64,000 nt of DNA from Pleurodeles waltl. Its lineage: Eukaryota > Chordata > Amphibia > Caudata > Salamandridae. This document shows, one piece after another, positions 1-10,987 of this stretch. Where the stretch lies: positions 645,359,465-645,423,464 of the forward strand of contig NC_090439.1 of assembly GCF_031143425.1 (NCBI RefSeq). The letters run 5' to 3'. Each line of letters begins with the position of its first letter. Positions within the stretch are counted from its first letter, which is position 1. The position numbers were made by a program, and so were the translations under genes. The notes under the pieces were generated by a model. That model was given only the letters and a program-made list of their open reading frames with translations. It searched no databases and was not told where the DNA came from.

Positions 1-1987
1 AAATAGAGAATATTTATCTAAACAAAACAAGACCCAAATGACAAAAATCCAACCTAAACATGTCAAGTTATTAATTAAAGAGCAAAAAGAGTCTTCATCT
101 TCTTTTAAACACAACGCTAACGCTGTTAGTGTGAAAATGTACCTGGGTTGCATCAAAAATAACCCCGCGCGGGTAAGTGTGCATCGAAAGAAGCCTGCGA
201 TGCGTCGATATCACTCACAAGCGAGCGTCATTTCTCCTTCGGTTGGGTCAGCGTGTGTCGTTTCTTCTCTCCGCAGGAGAGCGATGTATTGATCTGGACA
301 AGCACTCTCTGGTCTGGGCAGGCTTTGCGTCGTTTTTACACACCCAGCGATGTTTGCGTCAGAAATCCTGCCACACAGTGATCAAAAAAACTGCGCAGTG
401 TGGGTTGCGATCTCACCAGCCTCTGTCAGTGATGCTGCACGTCGTTACACCAGCCGCGTGCATCGATCTCCCAGCTGCGCTGCAGGTGGAGCGTCAATTT
501 CAGCCATGAAGCTGGCGGCACGTTGTTTTTCCGGAGGTTGCGTCAAAATTTTCCCAGCACGCCGGTCTGTGCGTGGATTTCTCAAACTTGGCCTGCCAGC
601 TTCTCCTTTCAAGGCCCCAGGAACTGGATAGGGCACCACTTGGCAGGGCAGGATTCTAGGCAGAGGCTCCAGGTGCTAGCAGAGAGAAGTCTTTGCTGTC
701 CCTGAGGCTTCAACAACAGGAGGCAAGCTCAGTTTCAAGCCTTTGGAGAGTTCTTCACAAGCAGGAAGGCACACAAAGTCCAGTGGTTGTCCTCTTGCAC
801 AGGCAGAAGCAGCAACTGCAGGATAGCTCCACTAAGCACAGCCACAGGCAAGGCAGCTCTTATCCAGGCAGAGGTTCCTCTTGGTTTCCAGAAGTGATTT
901 AAAGTCTGTGGTTTTGGGTGCCCTTCTTATACCCATTTTGCCCTTTGAAGTAGACTTACTTCAAAGAAAAGTCTCTCTTTTTTTTTAAAATCCTGCCTTG
1001 CCCATGCCAGGCCCCAAACACACACCAGGAGGTTGGAGACTATATTGTGTGAGGGCAGGCACAGCCTTTTCAGGTGTGAGTAACCACTCCTTCACTCCCT
1101 CCTAGCACAGATGGCTCATTAGGATATGCAGGCTACACCCCAGCTTTCTTTGTGTCACTGTCTAGAGAGAGGTGCAAACAGCCCAACTGTCAAATTGACC
1201 CAGACAGGGAATCCACAACCAGGCAGAGTCACAGAATGGTTTAAGCAAGAAAATGCTCACTTTCTAAAAGTGGCATTTTCAAACACACAATCTTAAAATC
1301 AACTTTACTAAAAGATGCATTTTTAATTTGTGAGCTCAGAGACCCCAAACTCCACATATCTATCCTCTCCCAAAGGGAATCTACACTTTAATCATATTTA
1401 AAGGTAGCCCCCATGTTAACCTATGAGAGGGATAGGCCTTGCAACAGTGAAAACCGAATTCAGCAGTATTTCACTGTTAGGTCATATGAAACACATTAGT
1501 ATGTGTCCTACCTTAAACATACACTGCACCCTGTCCATGGGGCTACCTAGGGCCTACCTTAGGGGTATCTTACATGTAGGAAAAGGGAAGGCTTAGGCCT
1601 GGCAAGTGGGTACACTTGCCAAGTCTTATTGGCAGTTTAAACTGCACACACAAACACTGCAGTGGCAGGTCTGAGCTATGTTTACAGAGCTACTATTGTG
1701 GGTGGCACAACCAGTGCTGCAGGCCCACTAGCAGCATTTGATTTACAGGCCCTGGACACCTCTAGTGCAGTGTACTAGGGACTTACCAGTAAATCAAATA
1801 TGCCAATCATGGATGAACCAATTACATACACATTTTGTATAGGAGCACTTGCACTTTAGCACTGGTTAGCAGTGGTAAAGTGCCCAGAGTAACAAAAACA
1901 GCAAAAACAGAGTCCAGCACATATCAACAACCTGGGAAACAGAGGCAAAAAGTTAGGGGAGACCACGCCAAGGATGCGAGTCTAACA
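1..1987 (-). mobile_element. Long LTR-type repeat, reverse orientation, cut by window edge
   Basis: The reverse complement of this stretch aligns by eye, block after block, with the repeat at 16667-19126. Shared blocks include the segment around 1740-1800 (a run reading ATTTACAGGCCCTGG, and the ACTAGGGACTTACCAGTAAAT stretch split here for length) and the AGATAAATATT block that lies at 4-25 here and near 18880-18900 there. The outer end is CTAACA at 1982-1987, the complement of the TGTTAG that opens the other copy. No gag or pol reading frame lies inside, so this looks like a solo LTR or an LTR whose internal part is outside the window. Strand is given relative to the 16667 copy. The LTR superfamily (Gypsy-like is likely in newts) is inferred, not shown. 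Confidence 0.6.
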
Positions 1988-2061
1988 ATTATCATTTTAT
2001 TTTTCCTGGGAGCAGGGTTGTGGCGGGCTGGGCTAGAGGAGGGGTTTTATGTGCACAATAA

Positions 2062-2976
2062 GGGGTATATTTATACTCTCCACAGAATTAGCATAATTTT
2101 TTTTACTCTAATTCGGTGCAAAACTAACTCCATATTTATACTTTGCCGCTAGACCCTTCTAGCGCCAAAGTTATGGAGTTAAAGTCATTTTGTAGACGTG
2201 GAAACCTACCTTGCCTTAATGAAATGCAAGGTAGGCGTTCCCGTGCAAAAAATGACTCTATGGGCTTAACGCCATATTTATACTCCTGTGCAAAAATGGT
2301 GCACGGGAGAGAGGAGGGGTCAAAAAATGATGCAAAGCTTGCTTTGCCTAACTTTTTAATGCCTGGGTCAGGGCAGGTGTTAGGGGACCTGTGGGCCTAT
2401 TTCCTTGGTGGAACACCATGGAATAAGCTCACAGGTGCCTTCCCCAGGCCCACCCCCACCCACACCAGAGGGACAGCGGAGTATGGGGGACCCCATCCCA
2501 GGTAAGTACAGGTCAATACAGGTAAGCATTTTATTTTATTTTTTCAAGTGCCATAGGGGGCACTGAAATGGGCCCCCATATATGGCACAGGGTGCAATGG
2601 CCATGCCCAGGGGACCCTGGTCCCCTGTGCTGGCCATTGGGGTGGTGGGCATGACTCCTGCTTTTTCTAAGACAGGAGTGATGTGGTATAGATGGTTTTG
2701 CATCAGAAAATGACTCTAGGCAGGTTAGAGTTATTTTCTTTTACTCTAACCTGCCTAATGTCATTTTTTGGTGCAAAACCCCCTTCTTCCACACCGCCAG
2801 CCCCACCCGACTAATGTCATTTTTTTTTTTACACTAGCCTACCCTTTGCACCAGCTTGCACCATTCCATAAATATGGTGTCTGGCTGGTGCACAGAAATG
2901 GTGTAAGCCGGTGCTAAACATTTTGGTGCAAAACTGCGTTAGTGCAGTTTTGCACCAAAAAGTATAAATCAGAACC
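2062..2976. mobile_element. Harbinger-type non-autonomous element (MITE), TAA target duplication
   Basis: The ends are inverted versions of a GGGG..TATTTATACT motif, imperfect at the right (AGTATAAATC then AGAACC). The element is flanked on both sides by TAA (2059-2061 and 2977-2979), the TWA duplication expected for PIF/Harbinger. The inside is built of short palindromes such as the TGCAAAACTGC/GCAGTTTTGCA pair near 2930-2955. A related copy in opposite orientation lies at 35704-36619. There is no credible coding sequence; the short frames inside are shadows. It would have depended on a transposase supplied elsewhere, and its ends differ from those of the Harbinger at 38480. Confidence 0.7.
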
Positions 2977-2979
2977 TAA

Positions 2980-4524
2980 GCGTGCATGTCTGTTTGGCCA
3001 GCCATGTTTGTCTGGCCAAACATTTCTTCACCTGGCAGTTTTGAACAGCCGGGTGGAAAAAGTGCACAGGCCTTCACTCCTACTGTGAGCGCCGAAGCAG
3101 GGCTCTCACACTAATCATGACACTGCTGTCATGCTGATGACAGCAGCATCGTGATTTGCTGGGAGCTTGTGTGCTGCCAGAAAGAGAACGGAGACGCGAA
3201 CGTGTCTCTAGAAGAAAGAGGTAAGTGGTTTTATTTATTTATTTTATTTATTATTATTTTTTTATCCCCCCACCTCTGCCCTGCCACGCCCGTCCAGTGG
3301 CAGCCGCCAGTGCTGTGGGCTACTGTTTTCATGGGTGAGGTGATTGAAGGATCAAAACAAGTAATACGTTTAAAAAGCTTATGTCTCCACACAGGGCGTT
3401 GCAATTAAGTTGTGTAGTTTTGGGTGGGTGAGTTGTTCTACCTACTGAAGGGGTTGCTAAGGACTTCACAGGAACAGGGTGGAATCATGTAATTAGAGAC
3501 ACCTGCGGGATGTAACAAGATTATTGAAGACAGTGCGATAGGAACAAATCATGATTAACTCAAACGGTCACATACAAAATGTAAAATATCATATATATCC
3601 GCATCAATGGAATGTAACAATACTTCACACATAAGCAAATTGAAAACAGGCCAGCTCTATGAGTGGAATGAGTGCACGAGGCAGCCATTGGAGTGCTCAC
3701 TTTGCATCTTGTCACAGGTCCGAATGGTAGGAAGGGATGCTCATCTGTCTTGAGCACATTGGTGTCAATCCAAGCAGCGATCAACCAGCCGGGATGTATC
3801 TGTGTTTGATGATGCTTAAAAACTGGATACAGTCCTTCTTAACAAATAGCGAGTTGTCAGATGAGTCCCTTTCATTATTAAGAAAGCACTTTTAAAACAA
3901 GAGACATATACGAGGGGTTACGTCCGTGTTATTTGATGAATTCTAATATGGACGCTGTTGTTTTCTCATTTGTAGTGACTGTAAAGTGCAATCTGAGAGT
4001 CAGTAACCAGCGATGTTACAAATATGTGATTTGACCCTTGCACTTTGATAATGTCTGAATGTTCCTATATTAACATTCTAGATCCAAATAATGTTCTATT
4101 GGCTACATTTATTTTCACTATCATGGAATAAATAAGACATGTTGCATTTACAACTTTTTTTGTTTGGTACAGCACACGATTTGCTTAAAAATATTATTTT
4201 GTTGCTTTTTGACTATTTGTATAGTTTCAAAGGGATTAGTCATTAATAGGTCATCAAGATTTACCTGGTACCCACTCATCAAAGCTTACCTACTGATGCA
4301 GTAAAGAGACAGCCATGTGCACGATAGGAAATACCTTAGGTGATGCACCGTACAAACTGGTCAATAGAAATATTGGGCATTCACTGCGGTAAAAAATAAT
4401 TTGGGGGCACATCCTCAAGTTTTTGAATATTTTAAGAGTACCTCTCCAAAGTTGCTTTTCAACTTAGAGCTTTTTAACAAATTTCTTTGAAAGCTACGTG
4501 ATGTACATGGATATGCACTTCTTA
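2980..4524. other. No gene seen
   Basis: Up to about 3400 the DNA is moderately GC-rich with a small inverted motif (GACAGCAG around 3118-3150) and a T-rich run near 3230-3265. From there to 4520 it is AT-rich with no coding signal on either strand. A degraded transposon end is possible in the first 400 bp, but I could not assign it. Confidence 0.4.
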
Positions 4525-4971
4525 CAGAAAAAAACACAGTCAACATGTCTCCCTACTTCTCAGAAGCCTGGAACCTCAACTGTGGAGTCCCGCAGCGCTT
4601 CATGCTCAGCCCAACCCGCCCAACCCGTTTCAACATCTCTATGATGACACTGGCAGACGTCATTGGTGCACAACATCGACATACACATCAATGCCAATGA
4701 CACACAGTTAATATTATCCCTTTTGGACAAAACACCCAACACCAGTTACAATTTCACATCATGCATGACAGAAGTGACCAACTGGTTGAAGTCCAACTGT
4801 CTGAAACTCAACACAGACAAGATGAAAGTGGTGATTTTCAGAAAGGATGTCTCACCAGGGAACTCTGTGCAGTGGCATACTTAACCACCCCCAGAGCGCA
4901 AGCAAGAAATCTCACGATCATTATGGACAGCAAGCTGGACATGTCCTCCCATGTTCAAGTGGATTCAAGCT

Positions 4972-5023
4972 ATCCTGGCTGATGAGGAGCGATACCTTGA
5001 AACCTTGAAACTGGTCCCAGGAT
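4972..5023 (+). ncRNA. Hammerhead ribozyme, satellite unit 1
   Basis: Stem I is a perfect 7-bp helix (ATCCTGG 4972-4978 with CCAGGAT 5017-5023). The core has CTGATGA (4979-4985) and GAAA (5007-5010). Stem III is the minimal newt type: A5010-T5015 and C5011-G5014 around a two-base loop, followed by GTC, which predicts cleavage after C5016. Stem II (4986-5006) is enlarged by a direct duplication of CCTTGAAA, so a second GAAA sits at 4999-5002. Activity may be reduced by weak stem II pairing. Confidence 0.65.
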
Positions 5024-5300
5024 GCTTGTTTTTTGGCCCAGGGAAGACCTGCTTGGAACTTTGGGCTGGACAATTCCCATGCGGAGCAGGGTCAAGAATA
5101 ATTTGCATATGACTGGGTCCAAACTGGGGTGACGTGGTGCGCAAAAAACAATGGATTTAACCCAAATCTGTGTCTGGGGGTGAATGTTTGACAATGTTCA
5201 GCATTCCATCCATTATTATTTCTGTTGCTATAGTTGCCCGAAGTGGGATGGGTATGCCCAGACAAGGGTCCCCTGCTCACTGCACCACTGGATTCAATCT

Positions 5301-5344
5301 AGCCTGGCTGATGAGGGGTGATACGTTGAAACCGGTCCCAGGAT
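5301..5344 (+). ncRNA. Hammerhead ribozyme, satellite unit 2
   Basis: Stem I is CCTGG (5303-5307) with CCAGG (5338-5342). The core is CTGATGA (5308-5314) and GAAA (5328-5331). Stem III is A5331-T5336 and C5332-G5335 with a two-base loop, then C5337 as the predicted cleavage base. Stem II (5315-5327) pairs poorly (G-T wobbles and one G-G mismatch), suggesting CpG decay of a once better helix. All invariant core bases are present. Confidence 0.7.
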
Positions 5345-5790
5345 GCTTGTTTTCCCGTCCAGAGAGGACTTGGCCTGGCAGTTTAGGCTGGACTATTCCC
5401 ATAGAGGACAGGGTCAAGACTGATTTCCATATGGCTGGGATCAAACTGACTGTGGTGGTGTGGTGAGCAAAACAACAATGGATTTATCCTAGAACTGTGA
5501 TTGGGGGGGGTGAATGTTTGCCAATGTTCTGCATTCCACCCATCATCTTTTTGTGTTGCTATAGTCGCCCAGGTCATCGTCATCACCACAGCCTACGTCT
5601 ACACTGTGAGAATGCTGAAAACAATATTCCAATTGTTACCCAACAACACAAGGAAAACTGTCTCCCAAGCCCTCATCACCAGCAGATTGGACTACAGGTA
5701 TGACCGATACGCAGATATCAGCAACCAACTCACAAAAGGACTTCATACCAGATGCGCAACTACCTTCGGTTTAAGAGGGCTTTAGCCCCT

Positions 5791-6489
5791 CCTGTCAGGT
5801 TTCCTGGGCTAGGCTGGCTGGACCTTCTGCCACATTAACAAGGTATTCCTGCAAGGGCAGTTGCAGCCCTGATTGTTCTGTGTGTGTCTTTTTATGCTAT
5901 GACAATCGAAATAAAAATCCATGTTATCATTACATAACATGATTGTTTCTTGCTATAATAAAGAGTTGTGACTTTAAAGTGAAGGGGTGAAATGGTTCAA
6001 AGCTGCAATTGTCGCATCCCACTGCCACCAACGAATAAAAGCTGCAGTACCCAGCAACACTTTCACTCTAACCAAAGAGCTAGAATAAGTATCCATCAAA
6101 AGGCAGTTAAAAGATAGACAATTTTTTGCCAGAAGAATTTGGCCTTCCACAAAAGCCTATAAAGCTAGCCTTGTATATTAAAGTATAACATACATTTTAA
6201 TAGCATCTCATGTTTTCTAGGTGAGGTGAAGACATCGATATTGTGCAACACTAATTAAGGTTAATGTGACATAAAATGCACAGGATAAAAATAGAATGCT
6301 CCATTCTGTTCAATGAACATTATATGCAATTGCATATCGGTGGGTATACGCACTGTTATTGTGCCATGTGCAGACATCTACACACAACCTGCATAAATGT
6401 TGAATTCCATCAGGGATGCCTCAAGCACTCAGTTTTCTGGGATTGGTAACATAAATATGACTTAGTTAAGGTCAGCACATGTCATTTGC
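5791..6489. other. No gene seen
   Basis: AT-rich sequence following the LINE fragment. It includes AATAAA at about 5910 and again near 5958, but no reading frame they would serve. No structured repeat recognised. Confidence 0.4.
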
Positions 6490-7035
6490 ACCAATACAAA
6501 ATTGGAGCAAGATCAAGGCTGATTTGCACATTGCTGGTTCCAGTCTGACATCACATGGTGTGCAAAAAACAATAGACTAGAATGCATTCATAAGTATTTA
6601 CCATTGGCTGAGATTAATTTGAGCATTCCAACCACCACTTTTTGCTTTCTTCGAGGTGATACTCAAAGAGCGATGGGTGTGCCCAGACCTGAGTCCTATG
6701 TTTAATGTGCTTTAGCACTCAAGCTGTAGCCAAGTGCCAAGGCCCAAATAGGCTGAAACTGGCTTATGGTTACTTGTGTGCCCATTCATAGGGTTCCTGG
6801 CCTGGTAGTTTTGATTAGGTTATTCCTATTCCAGCATGACAAAGGCTGATATGCATATTTCTTGTTCCTGTCTGTGATGACATGGTGAGCAAAAAACAAA
6901 AACGATGGACTGTAACCTGGTTCCAAGTAATTACAAGTGACTGATGAATTTCAAGCATCCTACACTTGGTTCCAAGTAATTACAAGTGACTGGTGTAATT
7001 CAAGCATCCTACCGACCACCTTTTTGCTTTCTGCA
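6490..7035 (+). repeat. Old, diverged satellite-2-like units
   Basis: Two blocks match the 4961-5579 units by eye: GCTGATTTGCACATT near 6518 and GCTGATATGCATATTTC near 6846, each followed by a version of TGTGATGACATGGTGAGCAAAAAACAA. They are about 328 bp apart, the same period as the fresh dimer. The hammerhead region (about 6725-6775) keeps GCTGAAACTGG but has lost CTGATGA. A further 51-bp direct duplication (TTGGTTCCAAGTAATTACAA) lies at about 6921-7010. Confidence 0.6.
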
Positions 7036-8518
7036 AAACCTGTAGTAGCAAGCAACCTTATATATTTATGAAATTCATAAAAGGTTGCATGAATGTCGCT
7101 GGAGTTTGCACCCAGGCCTGGCTGGTGCTTTTGGAAATGCTGTGAGGTCTCAACCTTTTAAATGATTGGAGAGTGAAGTAGGAAAAGGTACTAGAGAATA
7201 TAACGTTTGTTCTCCTGTCTTTGATTTTAGTCCAATCAAGTGCCCTATATTTGAATTGTGAAACATCTAATCTCATAAGTAATCAATGTTCATTGTGAAA
7301 CATTTTAGCAGGTTACATAACAGGAGGGTGGAAAGTACCAAAATATTTGTAACTCTTTAAATGTTTGAAAACCACTGGATTACAACGTGTGCCCTTTGCC
7401 ACTTTACACACATTCCAATTCTCATGCTTTTTAGCAGCATTGCCAGAGAGGTAGCCAGGCTATTGACAACCTCTGTGACCCATGATTCCCACCAGTCAAA
7501 AAGCCATGCATCTGTGAAAGAACTGGTGGCAGGAAACATGGTGACCATATAATGAGAAGCATTCCCTCTAGTTGGGTGGTCAAGTTTCTCATCGTGCGAT
7601 CTGCGTTTTTACCACTTGCACTTCACCCGAGAGATCCTCTTTACCAGGATTTTGTCTAGTAGGCCTTACAGTGCAGTGTGGTAGAGGACTGGGGGAGAAG
7701 GTAGATGGCAGATTGATATAGAAAGCAAAAATATTTTCCAGTGGAGAATAAGGTTGGAGGAAGATCAGGAGAAAGACTAATAGAAAGGATTGTATTGAAA
7801 GATGGAAAGTGTTAGGGTAAAAGATGTGAACAGTGAAAGGATGAGAAAGTATGAGTAGGCCAGTCGCTAAGTGACGAAAGAAAAGGGGTGAGAAAGTATT
7901 AAGTGGTTGTAGAATGAGGAGCAGAGGAGGGGCTTAGAGGGATGCAGAAGGGCTTGCTGCTCTGGGACAAGAGGATGATACACTTTATGGCAGAGAATTG
8001 GTGATTGTTTGCTGGATGTTGATGGAGAGAAGGGTAGCAGAGATTGCATATTGATGTTCAATCTCCTGAATCACTCTTGTTCTCCACACTGTTGCTATGC
8101 ACATGCCAGCATGGGCTTTGAAGAGAGAGATTTGTTGAAAGAGGGACTAAAAGAGAGATTGAGAGAGAGAGAAAGATAGAGACTGAAAGAAGCCTTAAAA
8201 TGGAGACCCAGAGAAAGTGACAAAGGCCAAGGGAAATTTTAAGTTCCTAAGAGATACTCAGGGAGATACAAAGAGGAAGAGAGAGAAACACATTAGCGAT
8301 TTCAAAGTAAAGAAACTGTTAACATATACTTGTAGAACAAAGGGACTTCAGTTGTTGCCTCTGTCTTAAGATGTTACATTGCTTGTTTGGATACATTTTT
8401 AGGCTGCGATAAGATCACTAAAAATAACAAAGTGGGAGAGAGAAAACATGGGGAGTGCAGAGACGATAGGAAAGGTTACTTGTGGGTGAAGCAGGTATTG
8501 CCCAAGACATTGGTATCC
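7036..8518. other. No gene seen; purine-rich tract
   Basis: No coding signal. From about 7680, and most strongly 8105-8300, the + strand is strongly purine-rich (GA tracts such as GAGAGAGAGAAAGA near 8160-8175). The right limit is set by the proposed L1 target duplication. Confidence 0.4.
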
Positions 8519-9429
8519 TGGGTGGTGGTGAGGGGTGGAACATGGTTACCACCAACCAAGAAGGCTGCTTACTAACACGGCTCTCACCACCCACCAACTT
8601 AATCCCCCAATATACGCACCTTAATCTGATCATAAGACAAAGAACAGGAGGCAACAGTGACCAGCGAGGAGTGGTGATGCTGGTGAGGCTACAAGATTAG
8701 TCTGGCACGACAGGGGTGCGATCTTGGAGGCAGGGCCTACGAGCTGCGAGATGGCGTCGACCTTGCGTGTGGAGCCTCCATGCGTGCAGGACCAGCATTG
8801 GAGGAAGAGCTGTGGCAGGGCTACTGCTGCCAGAACGACGGAGGAGTGGACGAAGACATGGCTGGTGGCAGCCAACCAGGGAGCAGTGAGTGAGGTGAGA
8901 TGATGCTCTCCTCCTCCCTGGGTTGCAATCAGGCCTGGGTGCGGGCCGACTGCTCCTGGGCCTGCTGCACGCTCCTGGTTCAGGGGCCTCAAGTGGCTGG
9001 GCCTGCTCCCCTCACCCCCCCCAAGCCCAAGTAGGGGCAACAACAATGAGGGCCCCTGCGAGGTCCCCGGCGAGCCGTTGGTCTGGGGCTGGGCAGCAGC
9101 CTGGGACCCAACAGACTGAGGACACTATGTGAGAGAACCATAGTGCTCCTGTTGTGGGAGGCACCGCTGGAGGATGAGAGAACCCATCAGATGCCTCCCT
9201 GCAGCACAGGCCTGCGGCACAGGCTTCCGGGGTGGTGGAGTGAGCCCTGGGGGCCTACATCCTGCCACGACTGCCCCGGTGCCGCTGCATCAAACACACC
9301 CGGTCGGAGTAGGCACCACCCTGGGCGGGCAGGGCTGCAGCCTGGCTGTATGGCCAAGGGGATTATATAGCAGGTGCCCTGGGAACGGGGCTGGTGGCAA
9401 TATCTGTGCATCACTCAAGTGGTTGCCCC

Positions 9430-10227
9430 AGGAATTGCTTGTATGAAGCTCACCAGACTAAGCTAGACTATTTAACAAAAGCTAAAGGATCAGTGGCGCC
9501 AGAGGCGACAGATTCACCCACCCCACCTCGGACCGATCAGACCAGGGAGGGACCGGAGGCTCCGTCCTTGACGGACATAGTGACAGCAATTTAAGGAATC
9601 CAAAGTAAAATAGACTCAGTCTCCACGGATATATCTCTGGTACGTGCAGATCTTCGAAACCTGGGGACCCGGGTGAAAGAGGTGGAAGACACTATCCTCA
9701 CCCTGGCAAAAGACAACAAAACCCTGCAAAATCAAGTGAACTGCCTACCAGCCTCAACGACACAACTGGAAGAGAACTTGGAAGACTTTGATGCCTGCTC
9801 AAGAAGGAACAACATTAGTTTCATCGGAGTTTGTGAAAAAACAGAGAGCCCTGCGGTCAATCTATTTGTAGAGGACCTTATTCCTAAACATCTGCAACCA
9901 TGGGGCCTTTTGAACTACTTCTCAATAGAACAGGTGCACCACATCCCTGGTGCCCCACCAAAAACAGGTGCACCAAGCGCCCGATAATAGCACGATGTTC
10001 AACTACCAAGACCCTGACGTTATCCTGCAGGCAGTACAGTATGCACCACCAGTCAAATGTGCTAACACCGCCATTACCTTCTTTCCGGACTTCACCCTGA
10101 GGTTCCAAAGACTTAGTCGCACCTTCCTGACATAACATACTCCATGCTTTTTCCAGCTAAGCTGAAAGTGGTTTTGGAGGGAAGGCCTGTTTGTTTTTTT
10201 AACACTCCCAAGCAGGCCTGGGCATGA
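9430..10227 (+). pseudogene. L1 ORF1 protein relic (RNA-binding chaperone)
   Basis: ORF1p coats L1 RNA as a coiled-coil trimer with an RRM and a C-terminal domain. Visible here are an N-terminal part, a heptad-like coiled coil (KIDSVSTDISLVRADLRNL to about 9760), the hallmark CSRRNNISFIGV at the coiled-coil/RRM border (about 9800-9835), FFPDFTLRFQRL (10080-10115) and the C-terminal PAKLKVVLEGRP block (10155-10200). An in-frame TAA at 9592-9594 and at least two frameshifts (after about 9987 and near 10080) break it. The start is approximate. Confidence 0.7.
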
Positions 10228-10987
10228 CTAGAGGGGTGGAGAAAAGCAGGGGGCACCAGGATTCACCTGCATCCGAAACAACATAACAGGGGGCCCGGTT
10301 CCCGGATCGATCAGCGAGAAGCGAGAGACTGACAAACTCCACCAAAAGTTTACAGAAAAAATTAACACTCTAACAAATACACCACATAAAATGACATCAT
10401 AGATGGCCCTACAAACTTGAGTTGACTTGATGTGGTGAGACTCTGCACTTTGCACTGGCAACTAATGGTCAGAAAGCGAAAGTGCAAGCAGAAGTATTCA
10501 AGCTATATTCGCCAAAGCCCCAGCCTGCTGTCAAGATATGACCTTTGAAATTACAAAATAGCCGAGAGAGGGGTGGGTTGGTGGGGGCGGCTGAGTTTTT
10601 TAACCCAGGAATCCCCATAGTTGAAATAATGTGTTGGGGCGACAGTCGCTCTGCAAGGTTTGCAGGGCGGGCAGTTTTAGGTCCGCTGTGCAGGGTAACG
10701 GGCAGAGTGTTGGGGCAGGGAATCTTGTTCATGTTTTGGTTATTTATTAATTTGTTGTTCATGCAATTTGACTGTACCACTGGATTTTGGTCAACAGCCT
10801 ATAACCACTACATCATCGCCACGCTATGACGCCCGAAGGGCAAAGCTCACCCGGACTGGCCCCGAGTTTCGGGGTTGCCTAGTCATTACAACAGCCAAAA
10901 TCCCCTTTGTTGCCGAGCTCAATTGGTGACACTGACAATTGTCCCGGGAGTTTCCCTTGGAGAGACACACACTAGATCTTTACTTCT

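Larger units (their letters stand above)
4961..5579 (+). repeat. Newt satellite-2 / retrozyme-like dimer (about 329-bp unit)
   Basis: Two tandem units start at GGATTCAA (4961 and 5290). The first is 329 bp and the second is about 290 bp, lacking its last 40 bp. Each carries a hammerhead core (CTGATGA at 4979 and 5308, exactly 329 bp apart). The dimer interrupts the LINE frame and is flanked by CAAGT (4956-4960) and CAGGT (5580-5584), which look like a target duplication with one mismatch. Newt satellite 2 is known as a roughly 330-bp repeat whose transcripts self-cleave through a hammerhead, and animal retrozymes have the same dimeric, inserted organisation. Assignment rests on unit length, ribozyme and motif spacing; I did not align it to a reference satellite. 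Confidence 0.8.
4525..5790 (+). pseudogene. L2/CR1-like LINE reverse transcriptase fragment, split by a satellite-2 insert
   Basis: Translation around 4530-4960 gives a decayed RT palm: CGVPQ (motif B, degenerate after Q), then NANDTQL where intact relatives have YADDTQL, then a WLKSNCLKLNTDK block typical of the L2/CR1 RT C-terminal side. After the insert at 4961-5579 the same protein resumes (ITTAYVYTVRML, then ALITSRLDY), the usual downstream block of these LINEs. Stops and frameshifts are frequent and the catalytic Asp pair is lost, so it is dead. Similar in style to the LINE at 59030-61232. Only the last third of a LINE ORF2 is present. Confidence 0.65.

Noticed and set aside
10545..10829. 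94-residue hydrophobic frame between L1 ORF1 and ORF2
   Set aside because: Located in the inter-ORF spacer, no family resemblance, and the opposite strand has an equally long frame.
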